Source: CAVSUZ01 sp963791885
GTDB taxonomy: Bacteria; Pseudomonadota; Alphaproteobacteria; Acetobacterales; Acetobacteraceae
Reading direction: 5' to 3'
NCBI GenBank assembly: GCA_963791885.1
Contig: CAWBUL010000006.1
Location: 496,001 to 560,000 of the forward strand
DNA length: 64,000 bases
This document shows, piece by piece, positions 26,836-36,121 of this stretch. Under the pieces are notes generated by a model, which was not told where the DNA came from, ran no database searches, and saw only the letters and a program-made list of their open reading frames with translations. Both the position numbers and the translations under genes were made by a program. How positions within the stretch are numbered: position 1 is the first letter of the stretch; the number at the start of each line of letters is the position of its first letter.

Positions 26836-27054
26836 CTAGCAGTCCCCGTCCTCGCGTAGCAGGTCGAGGTAGTTGACGCCGAGCGCGCAGGCCAACTCGC
26901 ATATGCTGACGATCGTAGGGTTTCGGCGCCCCTGCTCAAGTCCGCTGATATATTGCTGCGTAAAGCCCGACCTCTCCGCCACCTGTTCCTGTGTCAGCCC
27001 CCTGGCACGTCGAATACGGGCGAAATTTCGGCCGACGAGTCGGCGCATGTCCAT
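26836..27054 (-). CDS. XRE-family HTH transcriptional regulator
   Basis: Predicted 72-residue one-domain repressor: MDMRRLVGRNFARIRRARGL, then TQEQVAERSGFTQQYISGLE and PTIVSICELACALGVNYLDL. This is a complete Cro/C1-type HTH with the recognition helix around residues 30-40. Such short XRE proteins commonly control mobile-element or toxin-antitoxin genes. It is divergent from the broken nuclease gene starting at 27151, with 96 bases between them for a shared control region. Confidence 0.88.
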   Translation of the reverse strand: MDMRRLVGRNFARIRRARGLTQEQVAERSGFTQQYISGLEQGRRNPTIVSICELACALGVNYLDLLREDGDC

Positions 27055-27150
27055 GCGCCAAACTCGGCTGACAGCCTCGTTGCGGTTTATCCACTATAGT
27101 GCGTAAAATGCCGGTAGCGCGACGGTTTCGAAAGCGCATCGGGAGGTTCG

Positions 27151-27988
27151 ATGCCCGCTGCCGGCCAGAGAGGGTCACTGATGCTGGTCGATGCTGGCGG
27201 CCAAGGAACGCAGCTGGAGCGGGCTGACCTCTATCTCCGGGGTCAGCACCTTTATGACGAAGCCTGGCTTCAGAAGCTCGTCGCACGATATCCGGATTGT
27301 TCTGCCAATCAAGGAACTGGAGCCTGGACTGGGTCCCTTCAGTTCAATCTGCATGGAGTTGCCGACACCCCGCGGGTTCATCGACAATCTCCTGATGACG
27401 TCGACCGGCGACATCGCCCTGATTGAGACGAAGCTTTTCAGAAACCCGGAAGCAACCCGAAAGGTCCTGGCCCAGGTTATCGACTACGCGGGGTGTCTCT
27501 TTCAGATGACCTACGAGCAGTTCGAGCACGCCGTCCTCTCAGCAAGGGCGATGTCAAGCCGTGTCACCCAGAGTCTTTATGATCTCCTGCCTGAAGCGGA
27601 CAAACCTTCCGAGCATGTTTTTCACGACGTCGCGTCAGAGAATCTCAGACGAGGCAGAGTCCTCATCCTGATTGTGGGAGATGGAATTCAGAACAACCTT
27701 CACACCCTACTGGGCAACATCCGGGGGCACGCATGGTCGAGCTTTACGCTGGCTCTGGTGGAGCTCGCAATTTTTCATCTACCGAACTCGCTGGCCCACG
27801 CCTATGTCGAGGACTTAGCCAAGACATGGGATTGCGAGTGCCACGTCCTCCCAACAAGTGGAAATTGGACCCTCTATAAGGATGGAAGGCCGCTTCGTTT
27901 GCGTGATGTCTTGAACCGCCTCTCTGATTGGCTGGGGCCGATGCAGCGGTTTATAGCCGCTATCCAGGAGAGCGGCCGCGACCTTTGA
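27151..27988 (+). pseudogene. PD-(D/E)XK-type nuclease-like protein, frameshifted
   Basis: ATG 27151 has GGGAGG six bases upstream. The first frame (MPAAGQRGSLMLVDAGGQGT to LQKLVARYPDC) is followed, after one apparent extra T near 27300, by LPIKELEPGLGPFSSICMEL, FIDNLLMTSTGDIALIETKL and FRNPEATRKVLAQVIDYAGC in another frame. The D-(I/V)-ALIETKL...N.eA..kV..Q..DYA pattern is that of DUF91/NucS-like nuclease-fold proteins. The C-terminal 150 residues are less conserved. A shortened product from an internal start could exist, but the N-terminal part would be lost. Confidence 0.65.
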
Positions 27989-28238
27989 TGATGAGCATGA
28001 AACCTCTCCGTCAATCTTTTGCTCCTCGTAGAGGCATGATCGGCCGTGCAATTGATTGCACGTCAGACGTCGAACGAAGCCTCTCTTCATGGTCCGGACG
28101 TTCGGGTCAAGCCGTGACCTGTTCCGGTGACTGCGGTGGTGCGGGTGGGGTGCCCCAGCTACAGCCGCTTTGGGTGGATTCCGGACTCCAGCGAGCATTA
28201 TGCTCGTATAAAAGCCGATCAGACCGAGTGGAGGCGAA

Positions 28239-28976
28239 GTGAGGAACGTGCTCACCTACGACTTGGTGATTGACTTGGTCCGTGCGCGGCCTGACCTGAG
28301 GCTTATCGGCATCGACGGCCTGTCCCTGGCGGGGAAGTCGACGCTGGCCGGCCAACTCGCCGAGGCGGCAGGTGGCGCATGCATTCAGCTCGATGATTTC
28401 GTAAAGCCGGAGACCGAGTGGCGCTGGCACGACCGGCCATCGTTCCCATTCGATTACATTCGTTACGACGAGTTCACGGCCGCCGTCAGGCGCGTGGCCG
28501 AGAATGGCTGGTGCCAGTACCGTCCCTACAACTGGGAAACCGGAAAGACCGAAGATGTGGACCGCGTGGTGAAAGCCGATGGTCCGGTGATCGTGGAGGG
28601 GGTGTCCGCGCTGCATCCGGACCTTGCTCCGCTCTACGGCTTGCGTATCTGGGTTGAAAGCGACGCTGCAAGCACGTTTGCTGCTTCCGTGGGCCGAGGC
28701 GTAGGCACCTGGATGCGTGAGTGGGAAAAAATGTTTCTCCCGAGCGTTGGCCTGTATCTCGAGACAGATCCACGGACGCGGGCAGACGTCCTGGCAGCGG
28801 GACGCGGGTTCGCGACGCAAACCATCGGGCACTCTAAATCCTCTGGTGCGCGCGCCGACCTCAGAGGAAGCAACTCACGATTGAACGGTTTACGCTACGT
28901 CCAGCCCGACCGCCCGATCTTGCCTTTTGTGAGAGGCTTTACTTTGAGGGGATGGGCTGGATCATTGAGGCGCTGA
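28239..28976 (+). CDS. Uridine-kinase-like P-loop protein, 3' end altered
   Basis: GTG at 28239 lies behind GGAGG. The P-loop GIDGLSLAGKSTLA is near residue 24, followed by CIQLDDFVKPETEWRWHDRP (the DDF base-binding motif), a Tyr/Trp-rich middle (YRPYNWETGKTEDVD) and VIVEGVSALHPDLAPLYGLR, typical of the uridine kinase/phosphoribulokinase superfamily. The family normally ends soon after DPRTRADVLAAGRG; here the frame runs on about 55 codons into the next gene, suggesting a lost stop codon. Substrate is uncertain. Confidence 0.78.
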   Translation: MRNVLTYDLVIDLVRARPDLRLIGIDGLSLAGKSTLAGQLAEAAGGACIQLDDFVKPETEWRWHDRPSFPFDYIRYDEFTAAVRRVAENGWCQYRPYNWETGKTEDVDRVVKADGPVIVEGVSALHPDLAPLYGLRIWVESDAASTFAASVGRGVGTWMREWEKMFLPSVGLYLETDPRTRADVLAAGRGFATQTIGHSKSSGARADLRGSNSRLNGLRYVQPDRPILPFVRGFTLRGWAGSLRR

Positions 28977-29341
28977 AGCTCGACGTGGCGAAGCGGCGGG
29001 AGAGCTTTCCGCTTCAGTGGCGGTTAGAACAGGTCCGCGTCATCCCGCTCTCGGGAAAAGACGTTGGCTGGCTGCAGATCGCACGAACGGACGATGCGAT
29101 CTTCCTTGGCCAACTTTATCTGACCGGTCTCTTTAAAAGGAAGGGCATCGGCACCCAAGTCCTACGCATGCTCATCGAAGAATCCGAACTCTCGGCCAAG
29201 GCGATCACACTTGGTGTGGTAAGAATCGATCCGGCGCGACGGCTATACGAACGGATGGGATTCGGACTCACTCATGAGGATCAGCACAAGGTCTATATGC
29301 GACGCGGGCCGGACCGGCGCGGCGAATTCGTCGAAGCGTAA
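28877..29341 (+). CDS. GNAT-family N-acetyltransferase with unusual start
   Basis: The coding signal begins before the first ATG: TIERFTLRPARPPDLAFCER, LYFEGMGWIIEALKLD are in frame from an ACG at 28877, with AGAGGA at 28863-28868 at normal spacing. Either ACG serves as a poor start (a decayed ATG) or translation starts at ATG 28952, losing the first strand. The acetyl-CoA-binding motif FKRKGIGTQVLRMLIEESEL and ARRLYERMGFGL are intact. It overlaps the run-on end of the kinase frame. Substrate unknown. Confidence 0.75.
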   Translation, partial: TIERFTLRPARPPDLAFCERLYFEGMGWIIEALKLDVAKRRESFPLQWRLEQVRVIPLSGKDVGWLQIARTDDAIFLGQLYLTGLFKRKGIGTQVLRMLIEESELSAKAITLGVVRIDPARRLYERMGFGLTHEDQHKVYMRRGPDRRGEFVEA

Positions 29342-29439
29342 ATCAAAAATCATGGAACAAGATCAGGCCATTGATAAGATCGGTCTTTTTTGCTGTATGA
29401 TTCCGTTTCATAAGCGGCCGACCATCAACTTACCCACTA

Positions 29440-29790
29440 CCCTGTTCCTGAGCCTTCTTTTTCGGAGGGATTCGCTTCGCAACTGGAGCCGGTGCGCATT
29501 GTGAACGATGCGGCCCACGAATGGCGTCCGCAAGGGTGGGGTCACCGAGCAGGTCATGCCATCGTTCGACCGTGACCTGGCTGGTGATCAATGTGGCACC
29601 ACGACCGTAACGCTCTTCGACGATCTCCAACAGATCGCGTCGCCGGTCCGGACCGAGCGGTTCAAGGCCCCACTCATCCAAATAAGCAGCTTCACCCCGC
29701 CGAGGGACCTCATCAGGCGTGCGAAGCGTCCCTCGCGACAGGCCAGACCTAGATCGGCGAACAGACGGGGGATGCGCTGATTGAGGACGG
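29440..29790 (-). pseudogene. IstB (IS21) relic
   Basis: Minus-strand reading gives RIPRLFADLGLACREGRFAR, LMRSLGGVKLLI, then after one frame change DEWGLEPLGPDRRRDLLEIV, EERYGRGATLITSQVTVERW and HDLLGDPTLADAI, then another shift into RIVHNAHRLQLRSESLRK. These are the central and C-terminal parts of IstB. Two frameshifts and no istA make it inactive; it is distinct from the other istB copies here. Confidence 0.78.
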
Positions 29791-30179
29791 AATGATTGTC
29801 TCGGCAGGCCTCGTGGCCAAGAGCGCAGGCGAGTCAGGACTTTCGGGGGTCGAGCGGTTCTTCGAAAGTCGGTATCGGCATTTTAGGGGAGTTGCCTAAT
29901 AACTCACCGCCTCAGCCAAATCTGCGTCGGGTCAGCAATGGCCGGTTGGCGCCCATTGTCGGACAGAATGGGCATTTCCAGAAGCTGCCATTCGAAAACG
30001 AGTATTTGACCTTGAGCGCCCCCATGGACACGCGGCGGGAGATGCGTTCGTCGCCCCGTGATGCCAATCGCACCCTGCGGCCCAGACCACAGTGTCTCGA
30101 CGACCGCCTCAGTTGAGTCCACTGCGCTTGGCAGCGCATCTAACGTGTAACCTTTTCAGTCACGATGCCATGTCGCCGT
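29791..30179. other. No gene recognised
   Basis: Nearly 400 bases between the istB relic and the AsmA gene end. No frame on either strand carries a recognisable motif. It includes the near copy (GGACAGAATGGGCATTTCC near 29963) of a sequence found near 17925. Confidence 0.4.
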
Positions 30180-32738
30180 TCATTTGCCGAAGAGTTTCTG
30201 CAGCAAATTCTTGGGTGCGTTGAGGATTTGTTTCGCGGCATTTGTGGGCACCGCAAGCAACGACGGCGGCGAGTTTGGCTGCGGACCGCCCGGGCCGCCG
30301 CGCGCGATGGCGAGCTGATTGGCGCAATCATCGCCGCCACTGCTGAGCCGATCCGGACCGCCGAGCGCGCCGGAGATCGCCCCAAGCGGCACTTCGGCCA
30401 AGTTCTCCGCAGACTGCGCGAGGCCCATGATGTCGTCCTGCGCCGAATGCGCCGCGTCGACGCGCGCCCTCGGATTCTCGATCGTCCCGCCGACGATCAG
30501 TGGCACGGTGATGCCGGTATCGGCGAGCCGCGCCAGCGGCCGCAAGCGCAGCGAGAGCGTTTCGTCGGCGAGGTTGATCGTGCCACTGCCGCTCACCTTC
30601 ACGCGTGCGGAATCGAGATACAGCGCACGGAACGTCGCCAGCCCGTTACGCGCGTCCAACCGCGCCGCGAAGCAGCGCAGTGCGTTACGGCCGCGGATGC
30701 TCTGGCCAGGAAAGATCAGCGACAGCGGCAGGCTCGCCGAGGTCAGGATCGGTCCGAGCAGACGGTTGAGCGAGGCGTTGTCGATTTCCCCGTTCACCAT
30801 TGCCAGCCCGAGCGTTCCGTTCAACCCGGCGGCCATCATGTGCAGGCTATCCCCCGCGCCATTGAGAGTGGCGTCCACTTCGAGCGAGCCCGACGCGTCG
30901 GATGGTAGCCCGAGCATCAGCGCCAGCGCGCGCACCGACAGACCTGGCGCACGCAGCACCAGCGCCACTGGCGGCTTCGCTGGATTGGCATCAATCGTCA
31001 GCCGCCCGCTCATTCTTCCGGCGGGAAGTATCCCGCTGATCGGATCGAGCATGAGCTTGCCGTCCTTGAGCACGAAATGCCCGGCGATATCGCGCTGTGT
31101 CTGGCCGCTGGTGCGCAGTTCGCCAATGCGCAACTGGACATCCGCATCGGCAGTGCGCAGCACGCCGAGGTCAAGCGGCGCGTCGGAAAACAGCAGATCC
31201 GGATTGCCGCGCCGCTCCGGCCGTGGCGTGGGTGTGGCCAGAGCCGTCGCGGCTTGCTGCCCCGCCGCTGCCGGGGGCGCCGGCGGACTGACCGACTTCA
31301 ACTCGAGCAGCGCATCGAGATCGATCCGCTTGGACGTCACATTCCCGGTGATCGATGGGGGCCGCGTGAACGTCACCGACGCATCGCCGGCGATGTCGCC
31401 CTGGGGCAGGTTCAGCGTCGCTTGCGTCAGCACCATGCCCTTGGCGGACCCGCCCGACGCCTCGGCGAGACGCGCATCAAGCGCGATATCCTTCACATCC
31501 GGCACCGGCCGCCGGACCAGCGCCGCGAACGGCGCCAGCGCCGGAATGCGCGCGCTCACCAGGAGCTCCGCCCCGGCGACGCGCGCCGGATCGGCCAGCG
31601 TGCCCTTCGCCATCGCTGTGGCCCCCGCGACCGCAAGCGAGACATCAACCGGGAATGCCTGCCCATCGATCAGTGCGCTCGGCGCGCCGAGCGTCGACGA
31701 GATGGTCAGCGGTGCGTCAGCATAGTTGCCGGCAGCTTGCACGGTGACCGGCTGATCCGGCTGCGGCGCCCGAATAGTCACCTGTGTCAGCGTCAGCCCC
31801 GGCGCATAGGCGGACAGGTCGGATGCGCCGGCATGAAGCGTGAAATTGCTGACCCGCGTGAGCAGCGGCCCGCTATCCGCGACATTCGCGCTAAAGCTCA
31901 GCTCCCGCACCGACGGCAGCGGCGTGCCCGGAACGAAAGGTTGAAGCTGCGCCAGATCCGCCAGCTGCCCGCTTGCTTTGCCCGAATAGCTTGTCGGCTG
32001 CAGCGGCGTCGTCGATTGTGCATCCACAGACAACGCCGCGCCTTTCGAGTTAACCGTCAGCCTCACCGGCCACGGTGTCTTCGCGGCCGTATCGCTCAGC
32101 CGCGCCACCGAACCCGTCTCGCCCTTCGCGTCAAACTGAGTCCCGGCAAAGGTTGCGACGAGCTGGAATGTCACGGGAGACGACTCGCTCGGCTCCCGCA
32201 ATTCAAACAAATCCAGTGTGCCAGTAACGGCCTGCCCCGTGATGCCGTTGCGCCAAGTCAGCGTGCCATCCTCGACCGTCATCGATTGAACGGCGATGTC
32301 CATTGGCTTCCCCGGCGCCGCGGCGGCTGTCGGCGTGGCCGGCTTAGTGAACAGCCAGTTGCCGCGACCGGCCTGAGTCGTCTCAATCAGAACGTCCGGC
32401 TTGATTATCGCCAGCGAAGGTATGTCGAGGCAATTCGACAGCAGCGGCAGCAGGGCTACCTCCGCCTCGATGCTTTGCGCGGTCACCATTTGTGGTCGGG
32501 AGCCGCCGTCGAAGTTGGCGAGCGCCACGTCGCGTGCCTCGATTGTCGGCACCAGTGACCATTTCACCGAGATTGGGCCGTTTAGCGACAGCTCGCGCCC
32601 AGTCGCGCGCATCACCGCATTTTGGATACGCGGCTTCCAGCTGTTCGGATCGAAGGTAGCAATGAAAATGCCGATCCCGGTAATCGGCAGGACCACCACC
32701 AGGCCGATAACGATCACCAGGATTCTGCGCCAGCGCAT
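30180..32738 (-). CDS. AsmA-family membrane-anchored envelope protein
   Basis: Predicted 852-residue protein. Start ATG 32738 was chosen (MRWRRILVIVIGLVVVLPIT); an upstream extension in frame lacks a site. Residues about 5-27 form the N-terminal membrane anchor, followed by the AsmA N-domain signature (FDPNSWKPRIQNAVMRATGR, ELSLNGPISVKWSLVPTIEA) and a long beta-rich periplasmic body. The C-terminal AsmA_2-like part contains LTIDANPAKPPVALVLRAPG, LNGTLGLAMVNGEIDNASLN and IEDPRARVDAAHS-like IENPRARVDAAHS. AsmA proteins are thought to bridge the envelope and move or organise lipids. It is intact and has ordinary codon use, so it may be a chromosomal-type gene carried along. Confidence 0.88.
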   Translation of the reverse strand: MRWRRILVIVIGLVVVLPITGIGIFIATFDPNSWKPRIQNAVMRATGRELSLNGPISVKWSLVPTIEARDVALANFDGGSRPQMVTAQSIEAEVALLPLLSNCLDIPSLAIIKPDVLIETTQAGRGNWLFTKPATPTAAAAPGKPMDIAVQSMTVEDGTLTWRNGITGQAVTGTLDLFELREPSESSPVTFQLVATFAGTQFDAKGETGSVARLSDTAAKTPWPVRLTVNSKGAALSVDAQSTTPLQPTSYSGKASGQLADLAQLQPFVPGTPLPSVRELSFSANVADSGPLLTRVSNFTLHAGASDLSAYAPGLTLTQVTIRAPQPDQPVTVQAAGNYADAPLTISSTLGAPSALIDGQAFPVDVSLAVAGATAMAKGTLADPARVAGAELLVSARIPALAPFAALVRRPVPDVKDIALDARLAEASGGSAKGMVLTQATLNLPQGDIAGDASVTFTRPPSITGNVTSKRIDLDALLELKSVSPPAPPAAAGQQAATALATPTPRPERRGNPDLLFSDAPLDLGVLRTADADVQLRIGELRTSGQTQRDIAGHFVLKDGKLMLDPISGILPAGRMSGRLTIDANPAKPPVALVLRAPGLSVRALALMLGLPSDASGSLEVDATLNGAGDSLHMMAAGLNGTLGLAMVNGEIDNASLNRLLGPILTSASLPLSLIFPGQSIRGRNALRCFAARLDARNGLATFRALYLDSARVKVSGSGTINLADETLSLRLRPLARLADTGITVPLIVGGTIENPRARVDAAHSAQDDIMGLAQSAENLAEVPLGAISGALGGPDRLSSGGDDCANQLAIARGGPGGPQPNSPPSLLAVPTNAAKQILNAPKNLLQKLFGK

Positions 32739-32829
32739 GGAAGATGTTCCCCCATCATGCCCGTAGTTTCGGCGCGCGGCGGCAGCGCCTGGAAGCCCCC
32801 CTCGCGCGCGCACTTTCCATGCGCGGCAG

Positions 32830-33021
32830 TCAGTCTGCCCGCACCGTCAGCCGCCCTCCCGCCAGATGCGTCGGGCGCACGCAAATGTGGCGGTCCGACA
32901 TTCCCACGACCACCGTCACGCTATCCGGGACCCAGAGATCGTTGCCGAGAATGGGCGCGTCCAGCCTGCGCGTGCAAGAACCGAAGTTGATGCGTTCGCC
33001 CGGTGGGCCGTAATCGGTCAT
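32830..33021 (-). CDS. Small hypothetical protein
   Basis: 63-residue frame starting MTDYGPPGERINFGSCTRRL and ending HLAGGRLTVRAD; the strand-rich middle (DLWVPDSVTVVVGMSD) looks like folded sequence. ATG at 33036 is an alternative start. It lies 92 bases upstream of the AsmA gene on the same strand. No family recognised. Confidence 0.35.
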   Translation of the reverse strand: MTDYGPPGERINFGSCTRRLDAPILGNDLWVPDSVTVVVGMSDRHICVRPTHLAGGRLTVRAD

Positions 33022-33437
33022 TGCCCGCGCGCTCATCGTCCTGCGATGCCTCGCGTGGTTCGATCGAATCACGGTCTTGCCGAGGACTTCGAGGCGACAG
33101 TTGTCTCGGGTACTAACTTCCTCTGCGCCGGATCGGTAGCTACTGTGCGGGCCAGTTTGTGGTTGCGCGCAAGTTCCGGATTGGACCCTGAGCCACCAAG
33201 CCCCTGTCCCCCAGACAAGCTTTCAGACATGCTGCGCCCCGTCTGCTTCCCAATCGCGACCTCACAGCAGACATTCGGGCTTCGGCCACAGGGCAAGCAG
33301 AGCGCAAACGCGGGCATCTGCGTCAAAGCGGCGCCATGCCAATCGATATCGAGCCGGCATAGACGTATGCCCGAGACGCAACGGCCGCGGCTACCGCTTT
33401 GCGTGTCCGATTTCGCAAGGTAATTAAGGGATCTGCC
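33022..33437. other. No gene recognised
   Basis: Several open frames exist on both strands but none shows a site, family motif or typical composition. Treated as non-coding or decayed sequence. Confidence 0.4.
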
Positions 33438-33683
33438 TTATCTGATATGCTCAAATAGCTCGCGCCACTGCTCCGCCACAGTTGTCAAGCGTCTGCGAGC
33501 TTCTCGCTCGGAATAGGAGCCTGACCAACGGATCAGTTCAGCAACACCTTCATCGTCAAGATCAACTCCATCTCGGACCCCTTTGCAGAGTGGATAGAAC
33601 TTGCCGGCGCGCCTCTCCACGACTGTGAATCGCGTGCCGTCGGACACCAGCAGATAGTGCTCCTTCTCAGCGATTACTTGCAT
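33438..33683 (-). CDS. Small hypothetical protein, 81 residues
   Basis: Starts MQVIAEKEHYLLVSDGTRFT with AGAGGGGG before the ATG at 33683. Predicted short beta-rich N-terminal half (VVERRAGKFYPLCKG) and helical C-terminal half (YSEREARRRLTTVAEQWREL). Single-gene unit, no recognised family. Good site and composition support a real gene. Confidence 0.6.
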   Translation of the reverse strand: MQVIAEKEHYLLVSDGTRFTVVERRAGKFYPLCKGVRDGVDLDDEGVAELIRWSGSYSEREARRRLTTVAEQWRELFEHIR

Positions 33684-34675
33684 CGCGTGCCCCCCTCTGC
33701 GTTGAACAGGGGCGATCCTGGTTCTGGTGCTTTTGTCCCAGAAAGCCTTTCCTTGGAGTTCGCCGTTCGCAATCGGCAGGGCTGATGCGAAAGCTAGCAG
33801 CGCGCCAGTTGATGCCCTGCATCAATGGTGCACAGGGTTACTCCCATGGAGAGGCTGTATTCAACACCAAAGTCAAATGCTGCGGTGCACTACGGACTTC
33901 CGCGCGACAACGAGCAGCGGCAAGCGCGCATTCGCACACTGCGTTCTACGGACCGTGTCGCGGCCTTGCGCTGGACAGCCCTGGCAGAAATCTCGACGGG
34001 ACCATCAGAGCGTCCAACAGATTACCATCGAGGGGTGATCGCGGCGCCTCACGACTGAACCAGATAGGGCGCGCGCCGCGCGGGTCACCCGCTCGCCGCA
34101 GTCAGGTGCAGTTACGGATCGCTTGGCCCTCGACATCCGTGGCCCGGACCCAGCCGAGAGTGGCATGCGGTTTGAAAGGCCAATCACAGACAGTATCGCC
34201 CGTTACGATCTGCAGGAAGGACCCCGACTTCGGCAACACCCAGAGGTGCAGCGAGGATGCCACCCTGTATGGCTCAAGAGAAGTGGTCACCGAGAGCATG
34301 AGAAAGCGTCAATCCAGATGCGATGCAAGTTATGGGTGCGTGGGTCGATGGACGCGCGCGGTGTCACGCACCCAAGCGGTTCGGGGTAGCTGCGTAGATG
34401 GCATCGGGAGCGGTCAAGCAGGCCAGAGTCCGAGACCGATCAGCGCAATTACCGAAATCCGCCCCATCGGTCTGGTGGCCATTAATTCACCCCTGAGCTT
34501 CTGTGGACGCATCGTGCATAGCACAGCATCTAGCGGCATCCGAAGGCGTGTGCCCCGGGCAAAAGGCGTTTTGGGCGAAGGAATTCTACGGAGACAGGCG
34601 GGGTTTACCCTTCAAGGCATTTTACCCCATGCCGACCAACAGGCAGTCGCCACAATTCGCCGCGCGGTTAAGTCT
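33684..34675. other. About 1 kb without a recognised gene
   Basis: Frames up to 304 codons are open on the plus strand from 33785 but the translation is Arg/Ser/Gln-rich with no domain, as expected for a shadow in GC-rich DNA. A 65-codon minus frame (34102-34299, containing LPKSGSFLQIVTGDTVCDWP) looks slightly protein-like but has no start site. No repeat or RNA gene seen. Confidence 0.4.
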
Positions 34676-34948
34676 TCAAAACCCCAGCAGTCGCCATAAT
34701 TGGTCTCGCGCTCCTCTTGCGTTAAGTTTAAGTTGCAGGGCCTCGAAACCGCCTGCGGCGTCTATGGCCGCCAAAACTTTCTCGGCTGTGCGTTGGTCAA
34801 AACGTGAGTGACTCTGAAAGCCAAACCACCCGCGTTTTTCGCCGGTCGGTTCGGTCCAGTTGACGTGCCACGCGCCATACCGCCTAGCGATCTGATCTGC
34901 CCTCGCGGTCAGATGCCCGCGGTGAAGGCCGAAGTAATGTTCACTCAT
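34676..34948 (-). CDS. Small hypothetical protein, 90 residues
   Basis: ATG 34948 is preceded by AGAGGAGGAG, a near-ideal ribosome-binding site. Sequence MSEHYFGLHRGHLTARADQI, ARRYGAWHVNWTEPTGEKRG and WFGFQSHSRFDQRTAEKVLA suggests a small soluble alpha/beta protein. No family recognised and no operon partner. Likely a real accessory gene. Confidence 0.65.
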   Translation of the reverse strand: MSEHYFGLHRGHLTARADQIARRYGAWHVNWTEPTGEKRGWFGFQSHSRFDQRTAEKVLAAIDAAGGFEALQLKLNARGARDQLWRLLGF

Positions 34949-35437
34949 CGCTCCTCCTCTGTCAGTTCAGCACGGTCCCGTTCGTCCGGAAAGGTTTGTG
35001 AGCAGGCCGCTGTTCCAGAGAACGACGGGAGTTCGATCAAAAGATGATGAGAGCAGCAGTGAAGGTCAGTTATCTGTTCGATGACATCCGGATTATCGGC
35101 CGGTCTCTCCACAGGGCGTCGGAATGATCGACTTTGTGAAGTGACGATCGACCCTGCCGGGCTTTATTTTTGTGGCCTATACTCACGTAGAAGTTGTGGC
35201 ATCCCAACTTGGTTGCTCTCCAACGCTGCACCCCAGGCCGCAGCGATGCGTTCCACACGGCCAATGTGCGAGCATGGCAATCCCCCTTAACAGCTGATCG
35301 GAGCCGCCGCTAACTGTTTGGAAACGGTTTCCTCGCAACTGGGAATGGCATCGCCAGGCGTGGGACTGAAATGATTCATAGGAACGGTCATCTGAGTTTC
35401 GATATCGAAGCGCTCGCAGAGGGCAGACGCAGGATCG
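34949..35437. other. No gene recognised
   Basis: About 490 bases. A short plus frame at 35371 (MIHRNGHLSFDIEALAEGRR, ending in the start of the next gene) might be a leader peptide or the tail of a lost gene; otherwise nothing is supported. Confidence 0.35.
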
Positions 35438-35623
35438 ATGACGACCGCTGAAAGGCAGCTTCTTCTTACCATTGCGAAGCTTCTCGTGCATGCCGGCCGA
35501 GAGGGGAGCTTTACTGTCGACCAGCTTGGAGAGCTGCGAGGATGCATTTATGAGGCCGAGATTGAGGTTGAGATGCAGCGGCGGAGTTGGTTTCTAGGAT
35601 GGATCGGCGTTAAGGGCAGTTAA
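35438..35623 (+). CDS. Small hypothetical protein, 61 residues
   Basis: MTTAERQLLLTIAKLLVHAG, then EGSFTVDQLGELRGCIYEAE and RRSWFLGWIGVKGS. Mostly helical; GCAGGA lies before the ATG. It precedes another small helical gene on the same strand. No family recognised. Confidence 0.5.
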   Translation: MTTAERQLLLTIAKLLVHAGREGSFTVDQLGELRGCIYEAEIEVEMQRRSWFLGWIGVKGS

Positions 35624-35702
35624 TCGTGCCGCTGTGCGGGGCCACTGTTTGCATCGGACTGTGGCGGAAACGGCGGACAGTACCTCGGGTTCATATCGTG
35701 CG

Positions 35703-36017
35703 ATGATGGCTTTTTACGCTTTGGCCACTCTCCTTCGTTATATCCGTCATGTGCAAAATCGCCGCTTTCCTGCCGCAGAGGAGCTGATCACCGATGTGAA
35801 TGCGTCGGCAAGCAATGCCCGAAATTGGCTCAATCTGGCGCATGCACTGATCGATGTAGCGGCTCACACGGACGCAAACCCTTACGGCCTCCTCGACGTC
35901 CTAGAGGAAGGCATCGCGTCCGCGGTGCTCGTGCTTCCCCCGGGCAAACGACGTGCTACTGCGGCCGCCGTGATGAGATTGCTCCTGGACCAGTTCCGGT
36001 CGAATGGGATTGACTAA
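35703..36017 (+). CDS. Small helical hypothetical protein, 104 residues
   Basis: ATG 35703 chosen (MMAFYALATLLRYIRHVQNR); the frame is open from 35634 but that stretch is not protein-like. The chain is predicted all-helical (EELITDVNASASNARNWLNL, LLDVLEEGIASAVLVLPPGK, AAAVMRLLLDQFRSNG). No family recognised. A short in-frame-looking tail after it (36031-36121, DPYKLTERIIDLAMTGANQL to a TAG) is probably a remnant of another gene. Confidence 0.45.
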   Translation: MMAFYALATLLRYIRHVQNRRFPAAEELITDVNASASNARNWLNLAHALIDVAAHTDANPYGLLDVLEEGIASAVLVLPPGKRRATAAAVMRLLLDQFRSNGID

Positions 36018-36121
36018 TTTCAGGAGACCTTTGTGATCCGTACAAACTCACCGAACGCATTATCGATCTGGCGATGACGGGGGCCAACCAGCTCGGGCCG
36101 GAGCAGCGGGTGGTGGGATAG

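Noticed and set aside
31077..32558. 493-codon plus-strand frame opposite the AsmA gene
   Set aside because: Arg/Gln-rich shadow translation; AsmA on the other strand has clear domains.
33785..34699. 304-codon plus-strand frame in the 33.7-34.7 kb gap
   Set aside because: No ribosome-binding site or domain, composition unlike neighbouring genes, and it overlaps the well-supported 34676-34948 gene.
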